Part shown: piece after piece, positions 1-5,983 of the stretch
Layout of the letters: each line of letters opens with the position of its first letter
How positions within the stretch are numbered: the first letter of the stretch is position 1
NCBI GenBank assembly: GCA_028818995.1
Contig: JAPPMR010000255.1
Location: 1 to 6,656 of the forward strand
Length of the DNA stretch: 6,656 bases
Direction of reading: 5' to 3'
Source: Candidatus Poribacteria bacterium
GTDB taxonomy: Bacteria; Poribacteria; WGA-4E; WGA-3G
Notes under the pieces: model-generated
The model's input: the letters and a program-made list of their open reading frames with translations, nothing else
Told to the model about the DNA's origin: nothing
The model's database searches: none
Position numbers and translations under genes: made by a program

Positions 1-479
1 GCAGTAAGTTCATCAGTAGAAAACTGGAAAACATCTGGGGAGAGAAGAAATGGATGAACAACTGCATCGGTAATGGGACAATCAATCGCTGCCTCAAACA
101 TATAGATTTCATGCAGTGCTACACGCCGTGGATCACGGAAACTCCGAGGCTGTGCCACACCGCGTAAATGATAGTGATTCGGAGCCATCAGGACATAATC
201 AAAATATGATGCTAAACGAATATTAATTGAGGTAACCTGATATTCCAACATCTGTGACTCCACACCAAAATGCACTTCAATTGAGGGATCCGTCTTCTTT
301 ATTGCCTCTCGCGCTGCTTGAATCCTTTTTACCTTGGACTGATAACTGTAATCATGGTCAGTTATCCCAATTGCTTCAATATCACGTTCCTGCTGAATCT
401 GAATAATTTTCTCTATACTGAACTCGTTGTCCGCACATCCGGAAAGTTGCGTATGAATATGGTAATCACAACTAAACAT
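1..479 (-). CDS. PHP-domain metal-dependent hydrolase, N-terminal part (truncated by window edge)
   Basis: Reading the minus strand from the ATG at 479-477 gives 159 codons without a stop, running off the left edge. An AAGGAG ribosome binding site (486-491) lies 6 nt upstream of the ATG, which supports this start. The protein begins MFSCDYHIHTQLSG. It carries the metal-binding signatures of the PHP (polymerase and histidinol phosphatase) family: HxH at residues 7-9, ITDHD at 39-43, GVES with Glu74, NHYH at 101-104, and VVHP with His142. PHP proteins bind two or three metal ions and mostly hydrolyse phosphoester bonds; histidinol phosphatases, nucleoside-phosphate phosphatases and polymerase domains all belong here. 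No signal peptide is visible, so it is probably cytoplasmic. The C-terminal metal ligands lie outside the window. The substrate cannot be named. It is divergent from the nuo operon and nothing shows a functional link to it. The family call is firm; the function is open. Confidence 0.88.
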   Translation of the reverse strand, partial: MFSCDYHIHTQLSGCADNEFSIEKIIQIQQERDIEAIGITDHDYSYQSKVKRIQAAREAIKKTDPSIEVHFGVESQMLEYQVTSINIRLASYFDYVLMAPNHYHLRGVAQPRSFRDPRRVALHEIYMFEAAIDCPITDAVVHPFLLSPDVFQFSTDELT

Positions 480-513
480 CTTCTGCTCCTTCAAACTTTA
501 TCATTCCTATGAA

Positions 514-542
514 ATTATGACAAAATTTTAGATGCATTGCAA
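514..542 (-). promoter_or_regulatory. Candidate promoter for the PHP gene (minus strand)
   Basis: On the minus strand, TTGCAA (542-537) serves as the -35 box, followed by a 17-nt spacer and CATAAT (519-514) as the -10 box, which matches 5 of 6 bases of TATAAT. The run AATTTTTTG lies directly upstream of the -35 box, like an UP element. Transcription would begin near 507 and leave a leader of about 28 nt before the ATG at 479. The -35 box is weak against TTGACA, so this rests on spacing, the -10 box and its resemblance to the opposite promoter. Confidence 0.45.
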
Positions 543-643
543 CAAAAAATTACAGAAGCGATAAACCCTAAACATAGATTTTCCAAGAACACTTCACTAT
601 TTAAGATAACGGAAATACGTGAGTTGCAATTTTTTTTGTTGCA
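537..643. repeat. Imperfect inverted repeat: T-tract plus TTGCA arms between divergent genes
   Basis: The left arm TGCAACAAAAAATT (538-551) is the reverse complement of the right arm AATTTTTTTTGTTGCA (628-643), apart from two extra T residues in the right arm. The arms are separated by 76 nt (552-627) in which I see no gene. Each arm ends in the TTGCA that forms the -35 box of the promoter reading outward on its side. GTTGCA also occurs twice on the plus strand, at 623-628 and 638-643, exactly 15 bp apart. The arms could be shared promoter architecture, binding sites for one regulator, or the ends of a small decayed insertion; the first two fit their positions best. Confidence 0.6.
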
Positions 644-668
644 CATTTTACCTAATTTAAGATATACT
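639..668 (+). promoter_or_regulatory. Candidate promoter of the nuo operon
   Basis: TATACT at 663-668 matches 5 of 6 bases of the sigma-70 -10 box. It lies 18 nt downstream of TTGCAC (639-644), a weak -35 box that follows an AATTTTTTTTG tract. Transcription would start near 675, giving a leader of roughly 63 nt before nuoA. It is the only good promoter-like arrangement in the 258-bp gap, and it matches the architecture of the promoter candidate for the divergent PHP gene. No experiment or homologue supports it here. Confidence 0.45.
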
Positions 669-711
669 TAATGGACAAAATGTACACATTATACCGCAAG
701 ACTAATAGAAA

Positions 712-724
712 TTTCGGTCCGAAA
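712..724. promoter_or_regulatory. 13-bp palindrome in the nuo leader
   Basis: TTTCGG-T-CCGAAA is a perfect 6-bp inverted repeat with one central base. It lies 3 bp upstream of the AGGA ribosome binding site of nuoA (727-730). A one-base centre suits a protein-binding dyad better than an RNA hairpin, although a 5-bp stem with a 3-nt loop is possible and could influence ribosome access. The regulator, if any, is unknown. Confidence 0.3.
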
Positions 725-737
725 ATAGGATAAAAAG

Positions 738-1148
738 ATGCTTTTTAATTTTGCAAATGTTCTGATTTTCATAATTGTCGGTTGTCTATTTGTCATCCTC
801 AATCTTACCATTTCTCGTCTTCTACATACAAAATTATTTTCAGGCGAAAAATACATGCCCTACGAATGTGGGGAAGACCCGATTGGTGATACACGAATTA
901 AATTCAACACCCGTTTTTATGTCATCGCACTTATTTTTTTAATCTTTGACGTGGAAGTCGTGTTCCTTCTCCCTTGGGCGGTCGTCTTCCGAGATTTAGG
1001 ACTCTTTGCTTTCTTGGAAATGCTTGTCTTTATCACTATCCTATTAGTCGGTCTTGCGTATGTGTGGGCAAAAGGCGATCTTGAATGGATACGTTCGACA
1101 CAATTAGAGATACAATCCTTCCAGAGGGAGGAAAGTTATGATAATTGA
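738..1148 (+). CDS. nuoA: NADH-quinone oxidoreductase subunit A (complex I membrane arm)
   Basis: A 136-residue protein of the ND3/NuoA family, of normal length. Three membrane helices are visible at about residues 5-27, 61-83 and 88-110. The loop after helix 1 carries YECGEDP (42-48), with the conserved Cys44 of the flexible loop that lies near the quinone channel. [18 protein letters not shown] (59-76) is the family hallmark and contains the membrane acidic residues Asp71 and Glu73 of the conserved FDVE. NuoA sits beside NuoH and NuoJ at the junction of the membrane and peripheral arms and takes part in coupling quinone reduction to proton pumping. The start is supported by AGGA at 727-730, 7 nt upstream. 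It is the first gene of the operon, and its end overlaps nuoB by 11 bp, so the two are probably translationally coupled. Confidence 0.97.
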   Translation: MLFNFANVLIFIIVGCLFVILNLTISRLLHTKLFSGEKYMPYECGEDPIGDTRIKFNTRFYVIALIFLIFDVEVVFLLPWAVVFRDLGLFAFLEMLVFITILLVGLAYVWAKGDLEWIRSTQLEIQSFQREESYDN

Positions 1149-1614
1149 TGAGAAATTGGACAAAAATGTTATTGTTACTTCAGTTGATGCTGTTGCGAAT
1201 TGGGCACGTTCCTCCGCACTCTGGCCGATGACGTTTGGTCTCGCTTGCTGCGCAATAGAATTTATGGCAACGGCTGCTTCTAACTACGACTTGGACAGGT
1301 TCGGTGCAGGTGTTCCTCGCGCAACACCACGTCAATCCGATTTAATGGTTATCTCTGGTACCGTAACGCTGAAAATGGCAACACGTATCAAACGTCTTTA
1401 TGAGCAAATGCCTGAACCGAAATATGTCATCTCTATGGGTAGCTGCGCTACCAGCGGTGGACCTTACTGGCAACACGGATACCATGTTCTCAAAGGAGTC
1501 GATCGAATTATTCCTGTTGATGTTTATGTACCTGGATGTCCGCCACGACCAGAAGCTCTCATTGAAGGATTGTTGAAACTACAGGATAAAATCAAAACCC
1601 ATACCGTCGCATAA
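1138..1614 (+). CDS. nuoB: NADH-quinone oxidoreductase subunit B (carries cluster N2)
   Basis: A 158-residue protein of the PSST/NuoB family. It holds the terminal [4Fe-4S] cluster N2, which passes electrons to quinone. All four expected cysteines are present: the adjacent pair Cys37-Cys38 in LACCAIE, Cys103 in GSCATSGG and Cys134 in [27 protein letters not shown] (54-70), next to the quinone pocket, is also intact. GGGAGG at 1126-1131 lies 6 nt before the ATG, and the gene starts inside the end of nuoA. The catalytic core is complete. However, the frame ends in TAA (1612-1614) right after the last core helix, while the same frame stays open for 46 more codons (see the next entry). Proteins of the family often have a tail after the last cysteine; the E. 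coli protein is about 220 residues long. This copy may therefore be shortened by a nonsense change or a sequencing error. Confidence 0.96.
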   Translation: MIIDEKLDKNVIVTSVDAVANWARSSALWPMTFGLACCAIEFMATAASNYDLDRFGAGVPRATPRQSDLMVISGTVTLKMATRIKRLYEQMPEPKYVISMGSCATSGGPYWQHGYHVLKGVDRIIPVDVYVPGCPPRPEALIEGLLKLQDKIKTHTVA

Positions 1615-1755
1615 CGTGCTAATGTTCCGTTCCTAAAGAGACTCTTTACAAAAACAGAATGGTACGAACATGAAAAAACTGAAGGGGCGGATGAAGCAGA
1701 TACATCTGAAGACGAAAGCACTGTAAGCACCGAAAACACTGGAACAACTCAATAA
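1615..1755 (+). other. Severed in-frame C-terminal tail of nuoB (46 codons after the TAA)
   Basis: Directly after the nuoB stop, the same frame reads on for 46 codons to a second TAA at 1753-1755. The peptide begins RANVPFLKRLFTKTEWYEHE and then becomes acidic and Ser/Thr-rich, ending in NTGTTQ, which is the look of a disordered protein tail. The nuoB-nuoC gap of 164 bp is the largest between nuo genes here. If the tail belonged to NuoB, the gap would shrink to 23 bp, in keeping with the tightly packed operon. There is no separate start codon with a ribosome binding site in this frame. The likeliest readings are a substitution that turned a sense codon into TAA, or a base error. Stop-codon readthrough is possible but unsupported. 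Chance openness over 46 codons is not rare (roughly one in nine), so composition and context carry the argument. Confidence 0.5.
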
Positions 1756-1778
1756 AATCACGCTATCCCATCTGGAGT

Positions 1779-2273
1779 ATGAATTACGTGAACCCGGAAG
1801 AAATTTATAAAACCTTAGCTGACAAGTTTGGTGAATCTGTTCTCGGTTTAGAGACCGAACTTGCTGGTGACCCAAACATTCAAATCGCTCCTGCAGCTAT
1901 CGCCGAGGTGTGTCAATATCTCGCCGAAACTGACACGTTGGCGTTTGATTCGTTGATGTGTCTTAGTGGTGTTGATCTGGGGGCAAAGGAAGAAGAACTT
2001 TCTATCGTCTATCATATCTATTCCATGCAACATCGGCATAGTGTGGTTTTAAGAGCATCCGTGCCGAAAACTGATGCACACCTTCCGAGCGTTTCACACA
2101 TCTGGAAAACTGCAGATTGGCACGAGCGTGAAGCTTATGACCTTTACGGAATTCTTTTTGAGGGGCATACAGATCTTCGCCGTATCTTACTCCCCGATGA
2201 TTGGGAAGGATACCCCCTACGAAAAGATTACAAGGAACCTGATTTCTATCGTGGCATGCGCGTACCTTACTAA
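1779..2273 (+). CDS. nuoC: NADH-quinone oxidoreductase subunit C (30-kDa subunit)
   Basis: A 164-residue protein of the NuoC/30-kDa family, separate from NuoD and not fused to it as in E. coli. The family signature spans residues 116-150: EREAYDLYGILFEGH, then TDLRRILLPDDW and GYPLRKD. NuoC packs on NuoD and NuoB in the peripheral arm; it binds no cofactor and stabilises the hydrophilic arm. The start is uncertain. The ATG at 1779 lies only 1 nt after the GGAG at 1774-1777, too close for normal initiation. The in-frame GTG at 1788 (codon 4) has a 10-nt spacing to the same GGAG and would give a 161-residue protein beginning MNPEEIYK. The stop is followed by a very AT-rich 45-bp gap with several further stop triplets before nuoD. 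Confidence 0.95.
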   Translation: MNYVNPEEIYKTLADKFGESVLGLETELAGDPNIQIAPAAIAEVCQYLAETDTLAFDSLMCLSGVDLGAKEEELSIVYHIYSMQHRHSVVLRASVPKTDAHLPSVSHIWKTADWHEREAYDLYGILFEGHTDLRRILLPDDWEGYPLRKDYKEPDFYRGMRVPY

Positions 2274-2318
2274 ATAATAAATAGAAATAATAGATAAGCT
2301 TAATTTCAAATCCGCACT

Positions 2319-3524
2319 ATGGAAACTACACAACAAACAGAATCAAAAATTATTGAGTTAAAACCGTTTACCGACGAAATGGTAGTGAACATGGGGCCTC
2401 AGCATCCAAGCACGCACGGGGTGTTACGTCTGGAATTGAGACTGGATGGTGAGGTAGTGCGGGAAGCGATTCCACATATCGGTTATCTGCATCGTTGTTT
2501 TGAGAAACACTCAGAAAATCTCTCCTACCCCCAAATTATACCTTTCACTGATCGCATGGATTATGTGGCGGCAATGAACCAGAATTGGGGGTTTTGTCTT
2601 GCTGTTGAAAAACTGATGGCAGCAGATGAAACAAAAGATTTTGCAGTGCCGGAACGGGCTGAATATCTGCGTGTGCTTATCTGTGAATTAAATCGGATTG
2701 CGAGTCATCTGCTCTCTTTCGGTACTTATGGTATGGACATCGGGGCGTTCACTCCGTTTCTCTATGCGTTTCGAGATAGAGAACGACTTCTTTTGCTATT
2801 TGAGAAGATCTGCGGTGCACGGCTTACCTATAACTATATTCGTATCGGTGGTGTGTCTGAAATTATCCCGATGGAACCTGGTTCTGTTGACGAGCAGAAT
2901 TTTTTGGACGAAATTAAAGACTTTCTTGACTATTTTGAACCCAAAATTGACGAATATAACGACCTTTTAACATCAAACAGTATTTTCTCTGAGCGGACTA
3001 TGAGTGTCGCAGTGATGTCGGCAGAGATGGCACTGAGTTACGGTGCTACTGGTCCAAATCTTCGCGGTTCAGGTGTTGATTGGGATTTGCGACGGGATGA
3101 ACCGTATTCCATTTATGACCGATTTGATTTTGATGTTCCTGTGGCTAAGGATATTCCGGAGTTAGGTGCTGTTGTCGGTGACTGCTGGAGTCGGTATAAA
3201 GTGCGCATGGATGAAATGAAGGAATCCGTGCGAATAGTCCGGCAAATTCTATCTGAAGGTCTGCCGGATGGTCCTGTCATGGCAGATTTAAAAGCTGTGC
3301 GTCCACCGAAAGGTGAAATCTATTTCCGTAGTGAAGCACCTCGCGGTGAACTCGGATTTTACATCGTCAGTGACGGCACACCGAAGCCAGTACGCCTTAA
3401 GGGACGTTCCCCTTGTTTTAGTGCGTTGAGTGCGCTACAAGAACTGAGTCGCGGTTTGATGGTCGCAGATATCATTGCAATTATTGGCAGCATTGATATT
3501 GTGATGGGAGAAGTTGATCGATAA
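2319..3524 (+). CDS. nuoD: NADH-quinone oxidoreductase subunit D (49-kDa, quinone site)
   Basis: A 401-residue protein of the 49-kDa/NuoD family, related to the large subunit of [NiFe] hydrogenases, of usual length. With NuoB it forms the quinone-reduction pocket. Visible landmarks are GPQHPSTHGVLRLEL (26-40) with His29 and His33, HIGYLHRCFEKHSEN (53-67), and PFTDRMDY (75-82). Tyr82 lies 49 residues after His33, the same spacing as the quinone-site His/Tyr pair I recall from Thermus (His38/Tyr87). Further on come RGSGVDWDLRRDEPY, APRGELGFYIVSDG and the C-terminal IIGSIDIVMGEVDR. About 20 residues precede the conserved start of the domain. No convincing Shine-Dalgarno sequence precedes the ATG, so Met21 or Met25 cannot be fully excluded as starts. 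The gene is followed after 23 bp by the small membrane protein gene rather than by nuoE, F or G. Confidence 0.97.
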   Translation: METTQQTESKIIELKPFTDEMVVNMGPQHPSTHGVLRLELRLDGEVVREAIPHIGYLHRCFEKHSENLSYPQIIPFTDRMDYVAAMNQNWGFCLAVEKLMAADETKDFAVPERAEYLRVLICELNRIASHLLSFGTYGMDIGAFTPFLYAFRDRERLLLLFEKICGARLTYNYIRIGGVSEIIPMEPGSVDEQNFLDEIKDFLDYFEPKIDEYNDLLTSNSIFSERTMSVAVMSAEMALSYGATGPNLRGSGVDWDLRRDEPYSIYDRFDFDVPVAKDIPELGAVVGDCWSRYKVRMDEMKESVRIVRQILSEGLPDGPVMADLKAVRPPKGEIYFRSEAPRGELGFYIVSDGTPKPVRLKGRSPCFSALSALQELSRGLMVADIIAIIGSIDIVMGEVDR

Positions 3525-3547
3525 CAACGTCTAAACGGAGTTGACAA

Positions 3548-3868
3548 ATGAGAATAACGACGATGAAACAAGCAAAAATCATGATGGGTACTGGCACAGT
3601 GATGGTTGTTCTCGGGGCGTTAATATACTTCTTGACCAATTCTATTTCTAATGGGCTTGTCTTAATTTTTTATGCTATATTACTATATGAAGCGGTTGTT
3701 CGGTCAGAGCCAGGACAGCAATTATTTACAAACGGCGTAACCATCTTTCCTAAGAGCGTAACCATCTTACCAAAGAACAAGTTTTTTCTGTGGCTGCTCG
3801 CGTTATCAATGATTGTACTAACTGTAAACTCGGTTTTAGAACTTTGGAAATTTGTGTTTGCCGTATAG
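3548..3868 (+). CDS. Small membrane protein of unknown function inside the nuo operon
   Basis: A 106-residue protein that I do not recognise. GGAG at 3537-3540 lies 7 nt before the ATG, a good ribosome binding site, and the gene is in line with its neighbours with 23 bp before it and 75 bp after it. Three hydrophobic segments are visible, at about residues 11-30, 33-50 and 79-97, which predicts an inner-membrane protein with three spans. Glu48 lies at the end of segment 2 and Glu98 just after segment 3. The loop between segments 2 and 3 (51-78) contains a short tandem duplication, VTIFPKS-VTILPKN. There are no cysteines, so no metal-cluster motif. None of the NuoA, J or K hallmarks is present, so it is not a displaced standard subunit. 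Its place between nuoD and nuoH suggests a lineage-specific accessory or assembly factor of complex I, but that is inference from position only. Confidence 0.75.
   Translation: MRITTMKQAKIMMGTGTVMVVLGALIYFLTNSISNGLVLIFYAILLYEAVVRSEPGQQLFTNGVTIFPKSVTILPKNKFFLWLLALSMIVLTVNSVLELWKFVFAV
3735..3776 (+). repeat. 21-bp tandem duplication within the small membrane protein gene
   Basis: Two adjacent 21-bp units (3735-3755 and 3756-3776) are identical at 19 of 21 positions; they differ only at unit positions 14 and 17, T versus A in both cases. The period is a multiple of three, so the reading frame is kept and seven residues are duplicated (VTIFPKS/VTILPKN), in the loop between predicted membrane segments 2 and 3. 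High nucleotide identity suggests a fairly recent slippage event. Confidence 0.9.
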
Positions 3869-3943
3869 CATAGGTAGTATTCCTAAAAGAAGGTAAAGAT
3901 TTATTTGTAGACAGTAGATATTCTGAATCGATTAGGAGATTAG

Positions 3944-5194
3944 ATGCCAGAAATTTTTTCTGAAGGTTTCTTTCCCAATATAAATTTGCAAGACGAAACC
4001 AATTGGGCAACAGATTTCGTGCAGGAAGTTATCATTCCACGATTGCCGGAAGCAGTCGCTGGACACTTCTCCGTGGAATTAGGCACTGTTCTCGTCATGT
4101 TGGTGTGTGCGGGTATTTTCGTTGCTGTTGTGCCATTGCTCCCACTGTTTTTAGTACTTGCTGAGCGGAAAGTTGCTGCACGTTTTCAGAACCGCACCGG
4201 TCCCATGCGTGTTGGGCCCTGGGGCACTTTGCAAACGTTGGCAGATGGCATAAAACTCATTTTCAAAGAGGACTATATCCCACCACAAGGCGATAAACTG
4301 CTTTTTCTACTTGCTCCCTATATCATATTTGCTTGCTCTTTTGCGGTGTTTGCCGCAATTCCGTTCGGTCAAGGTATCTTGGTGAGCGACTTTAATATCG
4401 GCATCTTTTATATTATGGCGATCTCGTCTGTGATTGTCATGGGCGTAATAATGGCGGGTTGGTCCTCAAACAGCAAGTGGTCGTTGTTGGGTTCATTACG
4501 ATCCGCAGCACAGATTGTCAGTTATGAAATCCCTCTTGGTCTTTCTATATTAACCGTCGTTATGCTTGTTGAAAGTTTAGGCATGCGGGACATCGTGAAC
4601 AGTCAATCTGGCGGAATCTTCACTTGGCTCATTTTTCGGACACCCTTTACCTTCATTGCCTTCTTTATCTTCTTTATATCTTCTATTGCCGAAGTCAACC
4701 GAACACCATTTGATCTGCCTGAAGCTGAATCCGAAATTGTTGCTGGATTCCATACCGAATATAGTGGGATGCGTTTCGCTCTTTTCTTTATTGCCGAATA
4801 CGCAAATATGTTTGCGGTGAGTGCGATTGCCGTTACACTTTTCCTCGGTGGATATGAAGGTATTTTACCGGGTTACGATTTTCTCGGAGGTTTTCCAGGG
4901 TTCGTCATCAAAACATTGGGACTTGTCTTCTTAATGATGTGGTTGAGATGGACGCTACCACGGTTACGTGTTGATCAACTCATGAACTTGTGCTGGAAAT
5001 ACTTTATCCCGATTTCATTCTTTAACATCTTAGGAACAGGAATATGGGGACTGATTTTTAAGAAAGATGATGTGTGGAGTATCGGAATCAGTTGTGCTAT
5101 TATCTATGTTGGTCTAATCGGTGCTTATGCTGTTGCTGGAAGAAATCTTGCACGAAAGCCTGAGCCACAGACGAGCCAAATATTGCCTACATAA
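3944..5194 (+). CDS. nuoH: NADH-quinone oxidoreductase subunit H (ND1, quinone channel)
   Basis: A 416-residue membrane protein of the ND1/NuoH family, longer than the roughly 325 residues of E. coli NuoH. NuoH forms the entry and membrane part of the quinone chamber and links it to the proton path. Conserved blocks are AERKVAARFQNRTGPMRVGP (73-92), GWSSNSKWSLLGSLRSAAQ (172-190), EVNRTPFDLPEAESEIVAGF (250-269), and RFALFFIAEYANM (277-289), with the acidic residues of the coupling loop retained. Eight or nine hydrophobic spans are visible from about residue 46 to 397. The extra length is mainly an N-terminal extension of about 40 mostly polar residues before helix 1 and a C-terminal tail after residue 400. 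AGGAG at 3934-3938 lies 5 nt before the ATG and supports this start, so the extension is probably real. nuoI follows after 25 bp. Confidence 0.97.
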   Translation: MPEIFSEGFFPNINLQDETNWATDFVQEVIIPRLPEAVAGHFSVELGTVLVMLVCAGIFVAVVPLLPLFLVLAERKVAARFQNRTGPMRVGPWGTLQTLADGIKLIFKEDYIPPQGDKLLFLLAPYIIFACSFAVFAAIPFGQGILVSDFNIGIFYIMAISSVIVMGVIMAGWSSNSKWSLLGSLRSAAQIVSYEIPLGLSILTVVMLVESLGMRDIVNSQSGGIFTWLIFRTPFTFIAFFIFFISSIAEVNRTPFDLPEAESEIVAGFHTEYSGMRFALFFIAEYANMFAVSAIAVTLFLGGYEGILPGYDFLGGFPGFVIKTLGLVFLMMWLRWTLPRLRVDQLMNLCWKYFIPISFFNILGTGIWGLIFKKDDVWSIGISCAIIYVGLIGAYAVAGRNLARKPEPQTSQILPT

Positions 5195-5219
5195 CCACAA
5201 TTGGGGGTGCAAATTAGCA

Positions 5220-5939
5220 ATGGACAAATACATACGCAACATATATAAAGGTGTTTATACCGTCCTCGTTGGAATGCGGGTCACGATTCGGCAGTTCTTT
5301 GAGCCAAATGTCACTCATCAATATCCTTATGAACATGATTTTGAAAAGAAGCAGAACGTCCGGGAGATTCCGAAAGGCTATCGTGGGCAACTCTACAATC
5401 GGATTGAAGATTGCATCGGGTGCAAAAAATGTGAGTTGATTTGTCCTGTAGATTGTATTATGATTACAGGCGACAAACTTCCTAAAGGTGAACAACTCTG
5501 GGATAGCATGAACGTTGTACACTTCAAGGACGGGCGGGAAGTTATCGGTATCATAGAAGGTGACGACAAAAAGATAATGTCAGAAGACTCAATGACAATT
5601 ACAAATATCACTACTCGCTTAGGGCCACAAGAAGTCATTGACCGCTTGGAGTCATCAGGGGATGAAAACCGAACTGAAACCTTTACCACAGACGAAGTGT
5701 CTCGTGTCGTTACGCGCAACCCCGTTGTTTTCTATCTTGACCAGTTTGACATTGATATGTCCCTCTGTATGTATTGTGGACTCTGCACGGAAGTCTGTCC
5801 GACACAATGCCTTGTTATGAAGGATTCACTTGAAGGGATTGAGTACTCAAGTTTTGACCGCACTGATTTAATCTTCAATTTTGACAAGCAGGAAATGTAC
5901 GATAAGGACGAAACAGAAAACACAGAAGCCGCAGATTAG
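5220..5939 (+). CDS. nuoI: NADH-quinone oxidoreductase subunit I (two [4Fe-4S] clusters, with insertion)
   Basis: A 239-residue ferredoxin-like subunit of the TYKY/NuoI family. It binds the two [4Fe-4S] clusters (N6a and N6b) that hand electrons to N2 in NuoB. Both motifs are complete: Cys65, 68, 71 and 75 in CIGCKKCELICP, and Cys183, 186, 189 and 193 in CMYCGLCTEVCP. The span between Cys75 and Cys183 is 108 residues, against about 29 in E. coli NuoI (about 180 residues long), so there is an insertion of roughly 80 residues within about 85-175, charged and hydrophilic. The protein ends in an acidic tail (DKDETENTEAAD). The frame is open upstream into nuoH, but the ATG at 5220 fits best: it comes after the nuoH stop and follows GGGGG at 5203-5207, although the 12-nt spacing is long. 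N-terminal residues 1-30 are the expected amphipathic membrane-contact region. Confidence 0.96.
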   Translation: MDKYIRNIYKGVYTVLVGMRVTIRQFFEPNVTHQYPYEHDFEKKQNVREIPKGYRGQLYNRIEDCIGCKKCELICPVDCIMITGDKLPKGEQLWDSMNVVHFKDGREVIGIIEGDDKKIMSEDSMTITNITTRLGPQEVIDRLESSGDENRTETFTTDEVSRVVTRNPVVFYLDQFDIDMSLCMYCGLCTEVCPTQCLVMKDSLEGIEYSSFDRTDLIFNFDKQEMYDKDETENTEAAD

Positions 5940-5983
5940 GGTATTCCAAAGATTTAAAGTCTTTACAAGAATAGTTTTTTTAA

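Noticed and set aside
318..512. Plus-strand open frame of 64 codons
   Set aside because: It lies mainly antisense to the PHP-domain gene, whose motifs are unmistakable on the minus strand, and has no supporting ribosome site or family features.
1524..1875. Two overlapping minus-strand open frames across the nuoB-nuoC junction
   Set aside because: Both are antisense to coding or tail sequence, have Ser/Phe/Cys-rich shadow composition and no recognisable domain; the plus-strand nuoB extension explains the openness better.
3541..3569. TTGACA just before the small membrane gene as a -35 box for an internal promoter
   Set aside because: No acceptable -10 box lies 15-19 nt downstream, and transcription would begin inside the gene.
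5121..5219. Longer NuoI start inside nuoH
   Set aside because: It would add 33 residues that overlap the coding end of nuoH and match no NuoI N-terminus; the ATG at 5220 gives a normal N-terminus.
5214..5719. Minus-strand open frames of about 102 and 108 codons opposite nuoI
   Set aside because: They mirror nuoI codons, lack a ribosome site in context and show no family features; treated as shadows.
5948..5965. Small inverted repeat AAAGA...TCTTT between nuoI and nuoJ, followed by a T-run, as a terminator
   Set aside because: The stem is only 5 AT-rich pairs and the T-run starts about 10 nt later; it lies inside an operon whose next gene is required, so it is unlikely to terminate.
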